Positions 1 through 8,629 are shown, counted from the stretch's first letter. The stretch: DNA of 64,000 nt from Pseudomonas sp. EpS/L25 (GCF_001512295.1 NZ_LNUP01000015.1:587223-651222), one strand, 5' to 3'. Numbers and translations are program-made. The notes: generated by a model from the letters alone, not told the origin.

Positions 1-18
1 GCAGCCGTCAGCGCGTGC

Positions 19-618
19 TCACCCATCTGCGGCAAGCGCCTGGGTCAGCGCCAGGCCCGCCAGGCGCGCGCTGGCCAGCAGCCGCTCCAGACTCTGCCCA
101 TGCCGGGCACTGGCGGAGAGCCCGGCCATGGTGGTGATGACGAAGTCGGCTAGCTCCTGCGCACGCTGCGGTTGGCAGGCGGCGATATGGGTGCGGATGA
201 GCGTCTGGGCCGCCTGGTGATGCCGGTCGGCTGCCGCGCGGGCCTGGGGATCGTCGCAGTGGGTACCCTCCAGCACCAGGCAGCCGGTCGCGCTGGGGTC
301 GGCCGCATAGCTGCGCGCCGCCTCTTCCAGCACCTGGGTCAGAGCCACCGCCAGGGATTGCTCGGCCTCCAGAATCTCCCGTAGCAGCAGGGCGCCTGTC
401 GAGATGTAGCGCTCGAGCACCCGCTCGTACAGTTCGAGTTTGCTGCCGAAGGCCGCGTAGAAGCTCGGCGGCCTGATCCCGAGCGCCTGGGTCAGAACGG
501 CGACACTCACCCCGTCGTAGCCCTTTTCATGGAACAGGCGCTGGGCCTGGGCAATCGCCTCGTCCGGATCGAAGCGGCGTGGTCGACCACGAGGTGCGGA
601 TTTATTTGTAGTGCTCAT
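19..618 (-). CDS. bdcR: TetR/AcrR-family repressor BdcR
   Basis: The 199-residue protein has a basic N-terminus and a TetR helix-turn-helix at about residues 15-60, including the stretch VLTQALGIRPPSFYAAFGSK. The C-terminal half is a helical ligand/dimer domain. It is divergent from a gene closely resembling E. coli BdcA, the arrangement of bdcR and bdcA in E. coli, which is why I name it BdcR. It should repress bdcA and itself through the paired operators between the genes; one of these overlaps its own start codon. The ligand is unknown. Confidence 0.8.
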   Translation of the reverse strand: MSTTNKSAPRGRPRRFDPDEAIAQAQRLFHEKGYDGVSVAVLTQALGIRPPSFYAAFGSKLELYERVLERYISTGALLLREILEAEQSLAVALTQVLEEAARSYAADPSATGCLVLEGTHCDDPQARAAADRHHQAAQTLIRTHIAACQPQRAQELADFVITTMAGLSASARHGQSLERLLASARLAGLALTQALAADG

Positions 619-672
619 TACAAAAATACTTTGACAGGGGCCGGGATAGGCTTATTGTAGCATTCACTACAT
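605..672. promoter_or_regulatory. Paired TetR-type operators and bdcA promoter
   Basis: Two related inverted repeats lie in the bdcR-bdcA gap. Site 1 (605-624) is TTTGTA-N8-TACAAA and covers the bdcR start codon. Site 2 (656-671) is TGTAG-N6-CTACA. Read on opposite strands, both fit TGTAGTG-N3-RYTACAA. A TTGACA -35 box (631-636) and a weak TATTGT -10 (653-658, 16-base spacing) face bdcA, so site 2 overlaps the -10. A strong AGGAGG ribosome site (678-683) precedes the bdcA ATG. Binding by BdcR is inferred. Confidence 0.65.
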
Positions 673-690
673 TAATCAGGAGGCAGGCTC

Positions 691-1404
691 ATGACGAATT
701 TCGCAGGTAGGAAGGTGTTGGTGCTGGGCGGCAGTCGCGGAATAGGTGCCGCCATCGTGCGGCGCTTCGCCGCCGAGGGCGCCCAGGTGACCTTCACCTA
801 CGCCAGCTCCAGGGACGCTGCCCAGGCGTTGGCCGCGGAAACCGGTAGCACCGCCGAGATGACCGACAGCGCCGACCGCGATGCCGTCATCGCGCGGGTG
901 CGCGCCAGCGGTCCCCTGGATGTGCTGGTGGTGAACTCCGGCGTCGCCCTCTTCGGCGATGCCCTGGAGCAGGACCCGGATGCCATCGACCGAATGTTCG
1001 GTATAAACATCCAGGCGCCCTATCACGCGGCGGTCGAGGCTGCGCGGCAGATGCCGGCGGGCGGGCGGATCATCGTGATCGGTTCGGTGAACGGCGACCG
1101 CATGCCGGTGCCCGGCCTGGCCGCCTATGCCGTGAGCAAGTCGGCCCTGCAGGGGCTGGCCCGCGGCCTGGCGCGGGATTTCGGACCCCGCGGCATTACC
1201 GTCAACGTGGTGCAGCCGGGTCCCATCGACACCGAGATGAATCCCGCCGATGGACCGCTGAAGGAACTGATGCACAGCTTCATGGCGATCAAGCGCCATG
1301 GCAGCGCCGAGGAGGTGGCCGGCATGGTGGCCTGGCTGGCCGGGCCCGAGGCGGGCTTCGTGACGGGCGCCATGCACACCATCGACGGTGCCTTCGGCGC
1401 CTGA
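691..1404 (+). CDS. bdcA: BdcA, SDR-fold c-di-GMP-binding biofilm dispersal protein
   Basis: This 237-residue short-chain dehydrogenase matches E. coli BdcA nearly throughout. It shares the Rossmann loop GGSRGIGAAIVRRF, ADRDAV, the segment EAARQMP...GSVNGDRMPV, the catalytic YxxxK as YAVSK near residue 147, and the C-terminus GAMHTIDGAFGA. In E. coli, BdcA is reported to lower local c-di-GMP and promote biofilm dispersal; an NADP(H)-linked reductase activity is also possible. It stands alone downstream of its own promoter and is divergent from bdcR. A strong Shine-Dalgarno seven bases upstream supports the ATG. Confidence 0.88.
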   Translation: MTNFAGRKVLVLGGSRGIGAAIVRRFAAEGAQVTFTYASSRDAAQALAAETGSTAEMTDSADRDAVIARVRASGPLDVLVVNSGVALFGDALEQDPDAIDRMFGINIQAPYHAAVEAARQMPAGGRIIVIGSVNGDRMPVPGLAAYAVSKSALQGLARGLARDFGPRGITVNVVQPGPIDTEMNPADGPLKELMHSFMAIKRHGSAEEVAGMVAWLAGPEAGFVTGAMHTIDGAFGA

Positions 1405-1418
1405 TGCTCCCCCGGCGA

Positions 1419-1448
1419 GCCGCCTCTGAGCGTTCGCACTCAGACGGC
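1419..1448. terminator. Stem-loop between convergent bdcA and Hsp70-like gene
   Basis: TCTGAG (1425-1430) pairs with CTCAGA (1439-1444), and GCCG (1419-1422) pairs with CGGC (1445-1448) around a two-base bulge. It sits in the 78-base gap between two convergent genes, where a bidirectional terminator is expected. There is no clear T-tract, so function is tentative. Confidence 0.35.
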
Positions 1449-1482
1449 GTCCGCTCGGCCGGGACCTCTCCTCGCGGCAGCC

Positions 1483-2745
1483 TCAGCCGTAACGCTTGAA
1501 CGCCTCGATGGCCAGGCCGTTGCCGATGTTGCCGAAACGGTCGCCGTCCACCAGGCGGGCGCCGGGGAAGCGCTTGGCCAGGGCCTGACGCAAGGCGGGG
1601 ATGCCGCTGGAGCCACCGGTGAAGAACAGGCTGTCGACCCGCGCCGGATCGAGGTCGGCACGGGCCAGCAGATCGTCCACACCCCGGCTCAGACGTTCCA
1701 GCTGCAGGGCGATGGCGGCGTCGAACAGCGGGCGCTCCAGCTCGGCCGCCAGGCCGGTCTCGATGCGATCCAGCCGCAGGGTGCGGCGCCAGTCGTCGGT
1801 CAGGGCGATCTTGGCGTCTTCCACCTGGATCGCTAGCCAGTGGCCGGCGCGCTGTTCGATGAGCTTGAACAGCCGATCCATGCAGCGGCTGTCCTGGGCG
1901 TCGTATCTCATGTCGCGCAGGGCCAGCACGCTCTTCTTGGCGTAGACGGCATTGATGGTGTGCCAGGTCGCCAGGTTGATGTAGTGGCTGGTGGGCATGG
2001 TGGCGCCGCTCTTCATGGCGCTGCCGTAGCCCAGCAGCGGCATCACGCCCTCCAGGCTCAGCTGGCGGTCGAAGTCGGTACCGCCCACGTGCACGCCGCC
2101 GGTGGCGAGGATGTCGCCGGCACGGTCGTCCAGGTTGCGCCGCTCCGGGGCCAGACGCACCAGGGAGAAGTCCGAGGTACCGCCGCCGATGTCGACGATC
2201 AGCACCAGCTCCTCCCGCTCGATGCTGCGCTCGTAGTCGAAGGCGGCGGCCAGGGGTTCGAACTGGAAGGAGATGTCGTTGAAGCCCACCTGGCGCGCCA
2301 CGGCGGCCAGGGTGTCCTCGGCCTCCTGGTCGGCGACCGGATCGTCGTCGACGAAGTGCACCGGGCGGCCCAGCACCACGGCGTCGAAGGCGCGATTTGC
2401 CTGTTCTTCGGCGCGCTGCTTGAGGGTGCCGAGGAACAGGCCGAGCACCTCGGTGAAGGGCAGGGCGCTGCCGAGAATGCTGGTCTCGCCCTTGAGCAGG
2501 CTGGAGCCGAGCAGGCTCTTGAGCGATCTCAGCAGGCGGCCTTCGTAGCCTTCCAGGTATTCGTGCAGCGCCTGGCGACCATAGGCCGGACGGCGCTCTT
2601 CGGCGTTGAAGAAGATCACCGAGGGCAGGGTGGCCTTGCCGTCTTCGAGGGGCAGCAGGACGTCACCCGAGGGCCGCAGCCAGCCGGCGGTGGAGTTGGA
2701 AGTGCCGAAGTCGAGGCCCAGGGCACGGGCGGGTTGAGCAGACAT
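1483..2745 (-). CDS. Hsp70-family ATPase, YegD-like chaperone
   Basis: The 420-residue protein is an actin-fold Hsp70 relative. It opens with the phosphate-1 loop GLDFGTSNSTAGW, has the phosphate-2 motif VDIGGGTSDFSLV in the middle and the adenosine motif FFTGGSSGIPALRQAL near the C-terminus. It ends without the substrate-binding beta domain or lid of DnaK, like E. coli YegD (about 450 residues). I chose the ATG at 2745 because the Hsp70 fold starts immediately after it; the frame stays open far upstream into non-homologous sequence. The client is unknown. Expression is divergent from the CPBP protease gene. Confidence 0.85.
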   Translation of the reverse strand: MSAQPARALGLDFGTSNSTAGWLRPSGDVLLPLEDGKATLPSVIFFNAEERRPAYGRQALHEYLEGYEGRLLRSLKSLLGSSLLKGETSILGSALPFTEVLGLFLGTLKQRAEEQANRAFDAVVLGRPVHFVDDDPVADQEAEDTLAAVARQVGFNDISFQFEPLAAAFDYERSIEREELVLIVDIGGGTSDFSLVRLAPERRNLDDRAGDILATGGVHVGGTDFDRQLSLEGVMPLLGYGSAMKSGATMPTSHYINLATWHTINAVYAKKSVLALRDMRYDAQDSRCMDRLFKLIEQRAGHWLAIQVEDAKIALTDDWRRTLRLDRIETGLAAELERPLFDAAIALQLERLSRGVDDLLARADLDPARVDSLFFTGGSSGIPALRQALAKRFPGARLVDGDRFGNIGNGLAIEAFKRYG

Positions 2746-2869
2746 GTCAGGATCCGTAACGCGAGCAGCCGCGTAGTCTAGCCGAGACGCGCGAGCAGGC
2801 GAACCCTGGCCCGGTGCCAGCAACGCCGCACGAACCGCTAGACTGGCGGCTTTTCCGGACGGACTCCGC

Positions 2870-3631
2870 ATGCCCATGCCGCGCTCTTCCTGCTGGTGGC
2901 GGTCGCTGCCGCCCCTGGCCCTGCTGCTGGGCGGTGCGCTCGGCGGGCTGGTCCAGCCCGTGGCACTGCTCTGTGGCGTGCTGTTCGTGGCGTGGATAGC
3001 GGCGCGGCCCTGTGTCGCACCCCGCGCCTGGCTACCGGTGACGCTGGTGATGGCAGTGCTGTTCGCCGCCCATCTCGTGCCAGGGTTCGTGGCCCTGCCG
3101 CTGGGGCCACCCCAGCACCTGGGCGGCTCCCAGCCCTGGCAACTGCGCCTGGCGCTGGAGAAGGCTTTGGTCGCCCTCGCCCTGTTGCTGGCCTGGTGGG
3201 GTACGCCAGTGGGGCCGTGGCGGGTGCGGCCGCTGCTGGCCACGGTCGGTCTGACCCTGGGCGGCGTACCCGGTCTCGCCCTGGCACTGGGTGTCCTTGG
3301 CTGGCAGCCGAAGTGGCCGGAGGGTCTGCTGGCGTGGCTGGCGATCAATCTGCTGGTGACCTGCCTGGCCGAAGAGCTGGTATTTCGCGCCTTCCTGCAA
3401 CGCCGCCTCAGCGAGCGCCTTGGCATGCCCACGGGCCTGCTGCTGACCAGCCTGCTGTTCGGCCTCGCCCATCTACCCGCGGGCGCAGGCTTCGCGCTGC
3501 TGGCGGGTCTGGCCGGTGTGGGCTACGGGCTGGCCTTCCACTGCTCGGGCAATCGCCTGTGGCCAGCGCTGCTGCTGCACGGGGCGCTCAATACCCTGCA
3601 CCTGCTGCTGCTGACCTATCCCTTGCGCTGA
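2870..3631 (+). CDS. CPBP (CAAX/ABI) family intramembrane protease
   Basis: The 253-residue protein is almost entirely hydrophobic, with about seven membrane helices. It carries the three signatures of CPBP glutamic proteases: EELVFR (E168, E169, R173), FGLAH (H201) and HGALN (H237, N241). These residues form the intramembrane catalytic centre in the family (eukaryotic Rce1, bacterial ABI proteins). The substrate cannot be predicted. The ATG at 2870 has a second in-frame ATG two codons later, so the start is uncertain by six bases. The 3' end overlaps the convergent DCC gene by 16 bases. Confidence 0.85.
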   Translation: MPMPRSSCWWRSLPPLALLLGGALGGLVQPVALLCGVLFVAWIAARPCVAPRAWLPVTLVMAVLFAAHLVPGFVALPLGPPQHLGGSQPWQLRLALEKALVALALLLAWWGTPVGPWRVRPLLATVGLTLGGVPGLALALGVLGWQPKWPEGLLAWLAINLLVTCLAEELVFRAFLQRRLSERLGMPTGLLLTSLLFGLAHLPAGAGFALLAGLAGVGYGLAFHCSGNRLWPALLLHGALNTLHLLLLTYPLR

Positions 3632-4053
3632 TCCTCGCGACGCTGGTCCAGGGTGCAGACCTCGTCCTGGCAACGCCGGCTGCCCTCTGGATGAGGCAGC
3701 CAGGTCAGGCCTGGGCGCAGCTTGAGAAAGAACCGATAGCCCAATTCCAGGAAAGGCCGTAGCGGGCGCCAGGCCAGCGGTCGGGCCCAGCGTCCGAGTC
3801 CGGCGGTGCGCCAGCTCCAATAGGTGGCGTCCAGGCCCTTGAACCAGCGACCGTCCGCATCCCGGGCGTGCAGCAGGTCGAGCATGGCCTGGCGCGGTGG
3901 CGCATCGGCCGGGGCCTGGTAGTCCGGCGCGGCGAGGTCGACCAGGTGCAGGCGGCTCGGATCGGCATGACGCCGCAGCCAGGCGATCTCGCGGGCGCAG
4001 AGCGGACAGGCGCCATCGTGATAGAGGGTCAGGGGCAGGCGAGGTGCGTGCAT
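3616..4053 (-). CDS. DCC-family (DUF393) thiol-disulfide oxidoreductase
   Basis: The 145-residue protein begins with the family signature YHDGACPLC (a DxxCxxC motif near residue 15), followed by about 110 residues typical of DUF393. The family is thioredoxin-like and presumed to act in cytoplasmic redox chemistry, but no physiological partner is established. It is convergent with the CPBP protease and overlaps its 3' end by 16 bases. Its 5' side faces the small palindromic element at 4170-4256. Confidence 0.85.
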   Translation of the reverse strand: MHAPRLPLTLYHDGACPLCAREIAWLRRHADPSRLHLVDLAAPDYQAPADAPPRQAMLDLLHARDADGRWFKGLDATYWSWRTAGLGRWARPLAWRPLRPFLELGYRFFLKLRPGLTWLPHPEGSRRCQDEVCTLDQRREDQRKG

Positions 4054-4169
4054 CGTGATCTTCCTGAGGTCTTGCTATCTGGACCGGCGCGGCGAGTGAG
4101 CGTTGCGCTTTCCGCCGAACGGTAAGCGCAACGGCGTGCCGCCGCGAGTCGGAAACAGAGACGCTGCAA

Positions 4170-4256
4170 GAGCCTTTGCATCATCGCGCGAGCTGGAACC
4201 AGACCAGGCGTTTTCAACAGGGTTTGGCCGACGCGCAGCCGATTATGCAAAGGCTC
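4170..4256. repeat. Short palindromic mobile-type element, copy A (87 bp)
   Basis: Terminal inverted repeats of 12 bases (GAGCCTTTGCAT at the left, its complement at the right) bound an 87-bp unit. It is flanked by the trinucleotide CAA on both sides (4167-4169 and 4257-4259), as expected of a 3-bp target duplication. Its right half reads like an internally deleted form of the elements at 47524-47709 and 60331-60494, sharing the order GCGCG-(T/C)GGCCAAA. It carries no coding sequence, so I treat it as a MITE-like non-autonomous element. Confidence 0.65.
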
Positions 4257-4291
4257 CAAGGCACTGTACGCAATCAATGAACGAGGTGGCT

Positions 4292-5089
4292 ATGGATCTG
4301 GGAATCAAGGGGCGCGTAGCCCTCATCACGGGGGCCAGCGGTGGCATGGGTTTGGCCACGGCCAAGCTGCTGGCCGAAGAGGGCGTCAAGCTGGTGCTGT
4401 CCGATCTGGAGCAGGACAAGCTGGCAGAGGCGGCCAAGGGCCTGCCGGGCGAGCCACTGCTGATCGCCGCCGACATGACCGACCAGGCTGCGGTGGACGA
4501 ACTGGTGGAGCAGGGCGAGTCCCGCTTCGGCCAGATCGACATCGTGGTCCATACCGCGGGCGTAACCGGGGCCAAGGGCGATCCGCTGGAGCTGGAAGAT
4601 GCCGACTACGAGGAGGCCTGGGCCACCGACTTCTTCTCCGCCGTGCGGGTCGCCCGGGCCGCCATTCCGCGCATGCGCAAGCGTGGCTGGGGTCGCTTCG
4701 TCTGCATCACCTCGGAAAACGCCGTGCAGCCCTATTGGGAAGAGGCCGTCTACAACGTGGCCAAGGCGGCCCTGGCCGCCTTCATCAAGAACCTGTCGTA
4801 CAAGGAAGCCGCCCACGGTGTGCTGTGCAATACCGTCTCGCCGGCCTTCATCGAGACCGGCATGACCGATGGCATGATGGAAAAACGCGCGAAGGAGCTG
4901 GGTGTCTCCTTCGAGGAGGCCATCGAAAGCTTCCTCGACGAAGAGCGGCCGGGCATCGTGCAGAAGCGCCGCGGCAAGGTGGAAGAGGTCGCTGCGGCCA
5001 TCGCCCTGCTGGTGTCCGAACGCGCCTCCTTCATCAACGGCAGCAACCTGCGCGTGGATGGGGGCTCGGTGCAGGCCGTGCAGAACTAG
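4292..5089 (+). CDS. Short-chain dehydrogenase/reductase
   Basis: The 265-residue classical SDR has the cofactor loop TGASGGMG near residue 14, an acidic residue (LSDL) at the end of strand 2 suggesting NAD(H) preference, and the catalytic tyrosine and lysine in YNVAK. The tail FINGSNLRVDGGSVQAV is typical of the fold. The substrate is not predictable. Two starts are possible (4277 and 4292); a GAGGTGG ribosome site at 4283-4289 favours the second. The stop codon overlaps the convergent DUF502 gene by four bases. Confidence 0.85.
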   Translation: MDLGIKGRVALITGASGGMGLATAKLLAEEGVKLVLSDLEQDKLAEAAKGLPGEPLLIAADMTDQAAVDELVEQGESRFGQIDIVVHTAGVTGAKGDPLELEDADYEEAWATDFFSAVRVARAAIPRMRKRGWGRFVCITSENAVQPYWEEAVYNVAKAALAAFIKNLSYKEAAHGVLCNTVSPAFIETGMTDGMMEKRAKELGVSFEEAIESFLDEERPGIVQKRRGKVEEVAAAIALLVSERASFINGSNLRVDGGSVQAVQN

Positions 5090-5820
5090 GACGGGCGGGG
5101 CGGCTCTTCGGCCGTCCCCTGTTCCTGCTGGCGGCGTACCGCCTCGTCCAGGGGGATGAATTCCACCTGGCGATCCTTGACCACCGGCGGCAGGGTGATG
5201 CCCATGGAAACGTAGATGCTGGTGAACATGTCGATGCCCATGTCCGCCGGTTTCACCCAGTCCACCGGTACATAGAGCAGCCCGCCGCCCACGGGTACCG
5301 GCGCCGAAGGTACCAGCACGGCGTGATAGTGGCGACCCTCGATATCGATCACCGCCGGATTGGGCAGCAGTGCCAGCACCGCCACGCCCTGGCCACCGAA
5401 GAAGCACCACACCGGACTCATGGCGCGGATGTCCGCCCCGCCTTCCTTGCGATCGAGCAATTCGACGAAGCGCTCGGCGAGACCATAGAGCTTGCCGAAC
5501 ACCGGAATGCGCCGGAACGTCACGTTGGCGAACCAGGCCAGCGGCCGGCGCAGGCCCAGCTTCACTGCTATGCCCAGTGGATAGAGCAGCACCAGCAGCA
5601 CCAGGGTGCCGATGCCGTAGGCCGCCAGGGAGTTGCCGACGAAGGGATGTCCCACCGCTACGAACAACTGGCCGAGGGTGGTGTTGGGGCCGATCAAGCC
5701 ATTGAGGAAGCTGACGATCCAGCCGATCAGGGCCAGGGTCAGCACCAGGGGCAGCAGAAGCAGCAGCCCGGCCAACCAGGTGGATACGATGCTTTCGAAA
5801 CCACGACGAACGAAGGGCAT
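5086..5820 (-). CDS. DUF502-family membrane protein
   Basis: The 244-residue protein has two long hydrophobic segments near residues 14-40 and 65-90, then a soluble C-terminal domain. The motif RRIPVFGKLYGLAERFV and the later PNPAVIDIEG...VLVPSAPVPVGGGLLYVP follow the DUF502 pattern. The family function is unknown. The C-terminus ends in a proline/glutamate-rich tail. It is convergent with the upstream SDR, overlapping by four bases, and divergent from the exported dehydroquinase gene. Confidence 0.8.
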   Translation of the reverse strand: MPFVRRGFESIVSTWLAGLLLLLPLVLTLALIGWIVSFLNGLIGPNTTLGQLFVAVGHPFVGNSLAAYGIGTLVLLVLLYPLGIAVKLGLRRPLAWFANVTFRRIPVFGKLYGLAERFVELLDRKEGGADIRAMSPVWCFFGGQGVAVLALLPNPAVIDIEGRHYHAVLVPSAPVPVGGGLLYVPVDWVKPADMGIDMFTSIYVSMGITLPPVVKDRQVEFIPLDEAVRRQQEQGTAEEPPRPS

Positions 5821-5953
5821 GCAGGGACTCGATGGCTAAAGCGCCAGTCTACGCGAGCCGGGCGATCATCGCCCGCCAAGCGCTGGTCGGCGGGCACTCG
5901 GTCGCGGCAGCGCGGGTCTTGAAGACAGTCGTCTTTCGTTCTGGAGTCCTGTC

Positions 5954-6817
5954 ATGCCCCGCACGCTTCGTCCGCTACTGCTCGCGGCCTTGCCGCTCGC
6001 CCTCTACGCCGGATGGTCCCTCTCCTCGACCGCGCAGGCGGCTACCCAGTCGGTGCAGGTCCGGGACCTGCGCATAGGCGAGGGACGGCCGAAGATCATC
6101 GTCTCCACCTCGGGCAAGACGGCCGAGCAGGTGCTCGAACAAGGCCGGGCGGCGGCTGCCTCGCCAGCGGTCGACCTCCTGGAGCTGCGCCTCGATCTCC
6201 TGGCCTTCGCCACGGATGCCGACCAGGTGGCCGCCCTGGGCCGGCAACTGGTGCAGACGCTGGGCGGCAAGCCCTTGCTGCTGACCTTCAGGTCCAGACG
6301 CGAAGGCGGCGCCGGCGAGCTGGACGATGCAGCCTATGCGGCGCTCTACGGCAAGCTGCTGCAGGCCGGCTTCGCCGATCTGCTCGACGTCGAGATGCGC
6401 CGCGACGAGCGCCGGGTCAAGGCACTGGTGGTGGAGGCGCACAAGACCGGCGCCAAGGTGATCCTCTCCAGTCATGATTTCCAGGGCACGCCGACCAATG
6501 CCGACATGCTCGGGCGCTTGCAGCGCCAGCAGGCCCTGGGCGCCGACATCCTCAAGCTGGCGGTGATGCCGCGCGACGGTGGCGATGTCGCCCGCCTGCT
6601 GCAGGTGACCTGGACCCAACACCAGCGTAGCCCCCGCCCATTGCTCATCATGGCCATGGGCGGGGTCGGCGCCGTGTCCCGTCTCGCCGGCGAGACCTTT
6701 GGCAGTGCCCTCACCTTCGGCAGTCAGGGCCAGGCATCGGCACCGGGCCAGATCGAGGCCGACGTCCTGCACCAGACGCTCGAGGCGCTGCACCGGACGC
6801 GCCAGCCGTCGTCATAG
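5954..6817 (+). CDS. Type I 3-dehydroquinate dehydratase with signal peptide
   Basis: The 287-residue protein has the full type I dehydroquinase active site. H174 lies in LSSHDFQGTP, the Schiff-base lysine K201 in ILKLAVMP, R243 in VSRLAGETFGSALTFG, and SAPGQI follows near residue 262. E. coli AroD is about 252 residues; the extra length here is an N-terminal signal peptide (basic start, hydrophobic core, STAQAA near residue 29). An exported enzyme is more consistent with periplasmic quinate breakdown, feeding 3-dehydroshikimate to QuiC, than with aromatic amino acid synthesis. It stands alone and overlaps the convergent S9 peptidase gene by six bases. Confidence 0.85.
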   Translation: MPRTLRPLLLAALPLALYAGWSLSSTAQAATQSVQVRDLRIGEGRPKIIVSTSGKTAEQVLEQGRAAAASPAVDLLELRLDLLAFATDADQVAALGRQLVQTLGGKPLLLTFRSRREGGAGELDDAAYAALYGKLLQAGFADLLDVEMRRDERRVKALVVEAHKTGAKVILSSHDFQGTPTNADMLGRLQRQQALGADILKLAVMPRDGGDVARLLQVTWTQHQRSPRPLLIMAMGGVGAVSRLAGETFGSALTFGSQGQASAPGQIEADVLHQTLEALHRTRQPSS

Positions 6818-8629
6818 CCAGCGGCGGTAGAAGGCCGCTTCCTGCTCCAGGGCGTCCGCCTGGTTGGCCGCGTGGCGAAAACCGTGGCCCTCGTCCGGAT
6901 AGCGTCGCACCACCACCGGCACGCCGCGCGCCTCCAGGGCGGCGGCCATGGCGTCGGTCTGCGCCGGTACCACCACGGCATCCTTGAGCCCCTGGAGGAA
7001 GATTACCGGCGCCTGGATGCCGTCGGCATGCAGCAGTGGGGTGCGCGCCTCGTAGCGGGCGCGGTCGGCCTCGGGGTCGCCGATCAGCCAGTCCAGGTAG
7101 TCGGCTTCGAACTTGTGGGTGACCTTGGCCAGCGCCAGGGGATCGCTGACGCCATAGAGGCTGGCGCCGGCGCGGAAGACGTCGCGGAAGGCCAGGGCGC
7201 AGAGCGCCGTATAGCCACCGGCGCTGCCGCCGCGGATGAAGGCGCGCTGCGGATCGGCGTGGCCCTGGCGTCCCAGGTACTCCACCGCCGCGCAGGCGTC
7301 CTCCACGTCCACCTCGCCCCAGCGCAGGTGCAGCGCCTGGCGGTAGGCCCGGCCATGGCCGCTGCTGCCGCGATAGTTCAGGTCGGCCACGGCGAAGCCC
7401 TGGCGGACCCAGAACTGGATGCGCGCATCGAACACCGGATAGGTGCAGGAGGTCGGGCCCCCGTGGATGCTGACCAGCAGCGGTGGTGGACCCTCGCCAC
7501 GGTCCTCGGGCAGATAGAGGAAGCCCTGGGCCTGGCCATCGCCGCTGGGATAGCTCAGGCGCCGGGGCGCGACCACGGTGGTTTCCGGCAGGGGCGCCAC
7601 GCCGCCGCAAAGGATCTCCACCGCTCCCGTCCGCCGCTCGATAGCCAGCACCGCCGGGGGCCGCGTCGGGGCGGCGGCGATGCAGTAGCAGTGACGCTCG
7701 TCCAGGGCCAGGCCGCGAAAGCGACTGAAGTCCATGGCCAGGCGCTGGACCTGGCCGTCCGCCCGACGCTCGCCGAGCAGCCCGAAGCCGTCTTCCTGCC
7801 AGGTCGCCAGCCAGCCTTCCGCCGTGGGCAGCCAGCTGGCGCCGCCCAGTTGCCAGGGCGCGGCGGCATGATCCGCCGCCGGCGCCTCCTGGGCCGCGAA
7901 ACCGTGGTCGGTCTCGCACCAGGGTTGCCACCAGCCCTGGCGGTCGCTCAGCGCCCACAGCCGGTGCTGGCCATCGAAGAGCGGCTGCTGCAGCGCTTCT
8001 TCGGGATCGGCGGAGACTACCGAGGCCGTCCCGGGCTGCCCTTCGGCGTCCAGGGGGGCCACCAGCAGCCGGGTGCGGGTCCAGGGTTGGTGCGGTCTAT
8101 CCCATTCGATCCAGGCCAGGCGGCTCCCATCGGCGCTGGTCCGGGGGGCGGCGTAGAAGTCCGCGCCCTCGGCCAGCACCTGGCGCTCACCCGCCCGCCC
8201 GAGCGCGACCAGGCGATGGCGCGGTGGCTGTTCGCGGCGGTCTTCTTCCACGGCCAGAACACACCCGTGTAGCGCATCCCAATGCAGATCACCATAACGC
8301 CACGACTCGCCACCGGCCAGGCGCTCGGGCGCGCGTCCGTCCAAGGGCTGGCGATAGACCGCCTGATCGGCCTCGTTGACGAACACCGGCCCCGCATCCG
8401 CCAGGCACAGCGCGCCGCCGCCGTATTCATAGACCTTGCTGCGCAGGCTGAACCCCGCCGGCGTGAGACAGACCGGCGCGCTACCGACCTGGCGCCGCCA
8501 CAGCCGGGTGGCGCCGTCGGCTGGGTCGTACTGGCTCCAGTAGAGCCCACTGGCATCGACCTTGAGTTCGGCAAAATCGATACCGGCGGCAACGGCCTGG
8601 GCCGGTGTGAGCGGGGTAGGGGTGGTCAT
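6812..8629 (-). CDS. S9-family prolyl oligopeptidase-like serine peptidase
   Basis: The 605-residue protein has an N-terminal beta-propeller region (about 1-345) and a C-terminal alpha/beta hydrolase. The triad is S469 in RGGSAGGY, D550 in GLKDAVV and H582 in DEGHGF; HGGPT near residue 389 is the oxyanion-hole region. This matches dipeptidyl/acylaminoacyl peptidases of family S9. No signal peptide is seen, so it is probably cytoplasmic. I chose the ATG at 8629, preceded by GGAG at good spacing; upstream in-frame sequence is low-complexity and lacks homology. Confidence 0.85.
   Translation of the reverse strand: MTTPTPLTPAQAVAAGIDFAELKVDASGLYWSQYDPADGATRLWRRQVGSAPVCLTPAGFSLRSKVYEYGGGALCLADAGPVFVNEADQAVYRQPLDGRAPERLAGGESWRYGDLHWDALHGCVLAVEEDRREQPPRHRLVALGRAGERQVLAEGADFYAAPRTSADGSRLAWIEWDRPHQPWTRTRLLVAPLDAEGQPGTASVVSADPEEALQQPLFDGQHRLWALSDRQGWWQPWCETDHGFAAQEAPAADHAAAPWQLGGASWLPTAEGWLATWQEDGFGLLGERRADGQVQRLAMDFSRFRGLALDERHCYCIAAAPTRPPAVLAIERRTGAVEILCGGVAPLPETTVVAPRRLSYPSGDGQAQGFLYLPEDRGEGPPPLLVSIHGGPTSCTYPVFDARIQFWVRQGFAVADLNYRGSSGHGRAYRQALHLRWGEVDVEDACAAVEYLGRQGHADPQRAFIRGGSAGGYTALCALAFRDVFRAGASLYGVSDPLALAKVTHKFEADYLDWLIGDPEADRARYEARTPLLHADGIQAPVIFLQGLKDAVVVPAQTDAMAAALEARGVPVVVRRYPDEGHGFRHAANQADALEQEAAFYRRWL

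Noticed and set aside
1483..3432. A 649-codon open frame extending the Hsp70-like gene far upstream
   Set aside because: Sequence before 2745 is arginine/proline-rich and opposite the CPBP gene. The Hsp70 fold begins at the chosen ATG.
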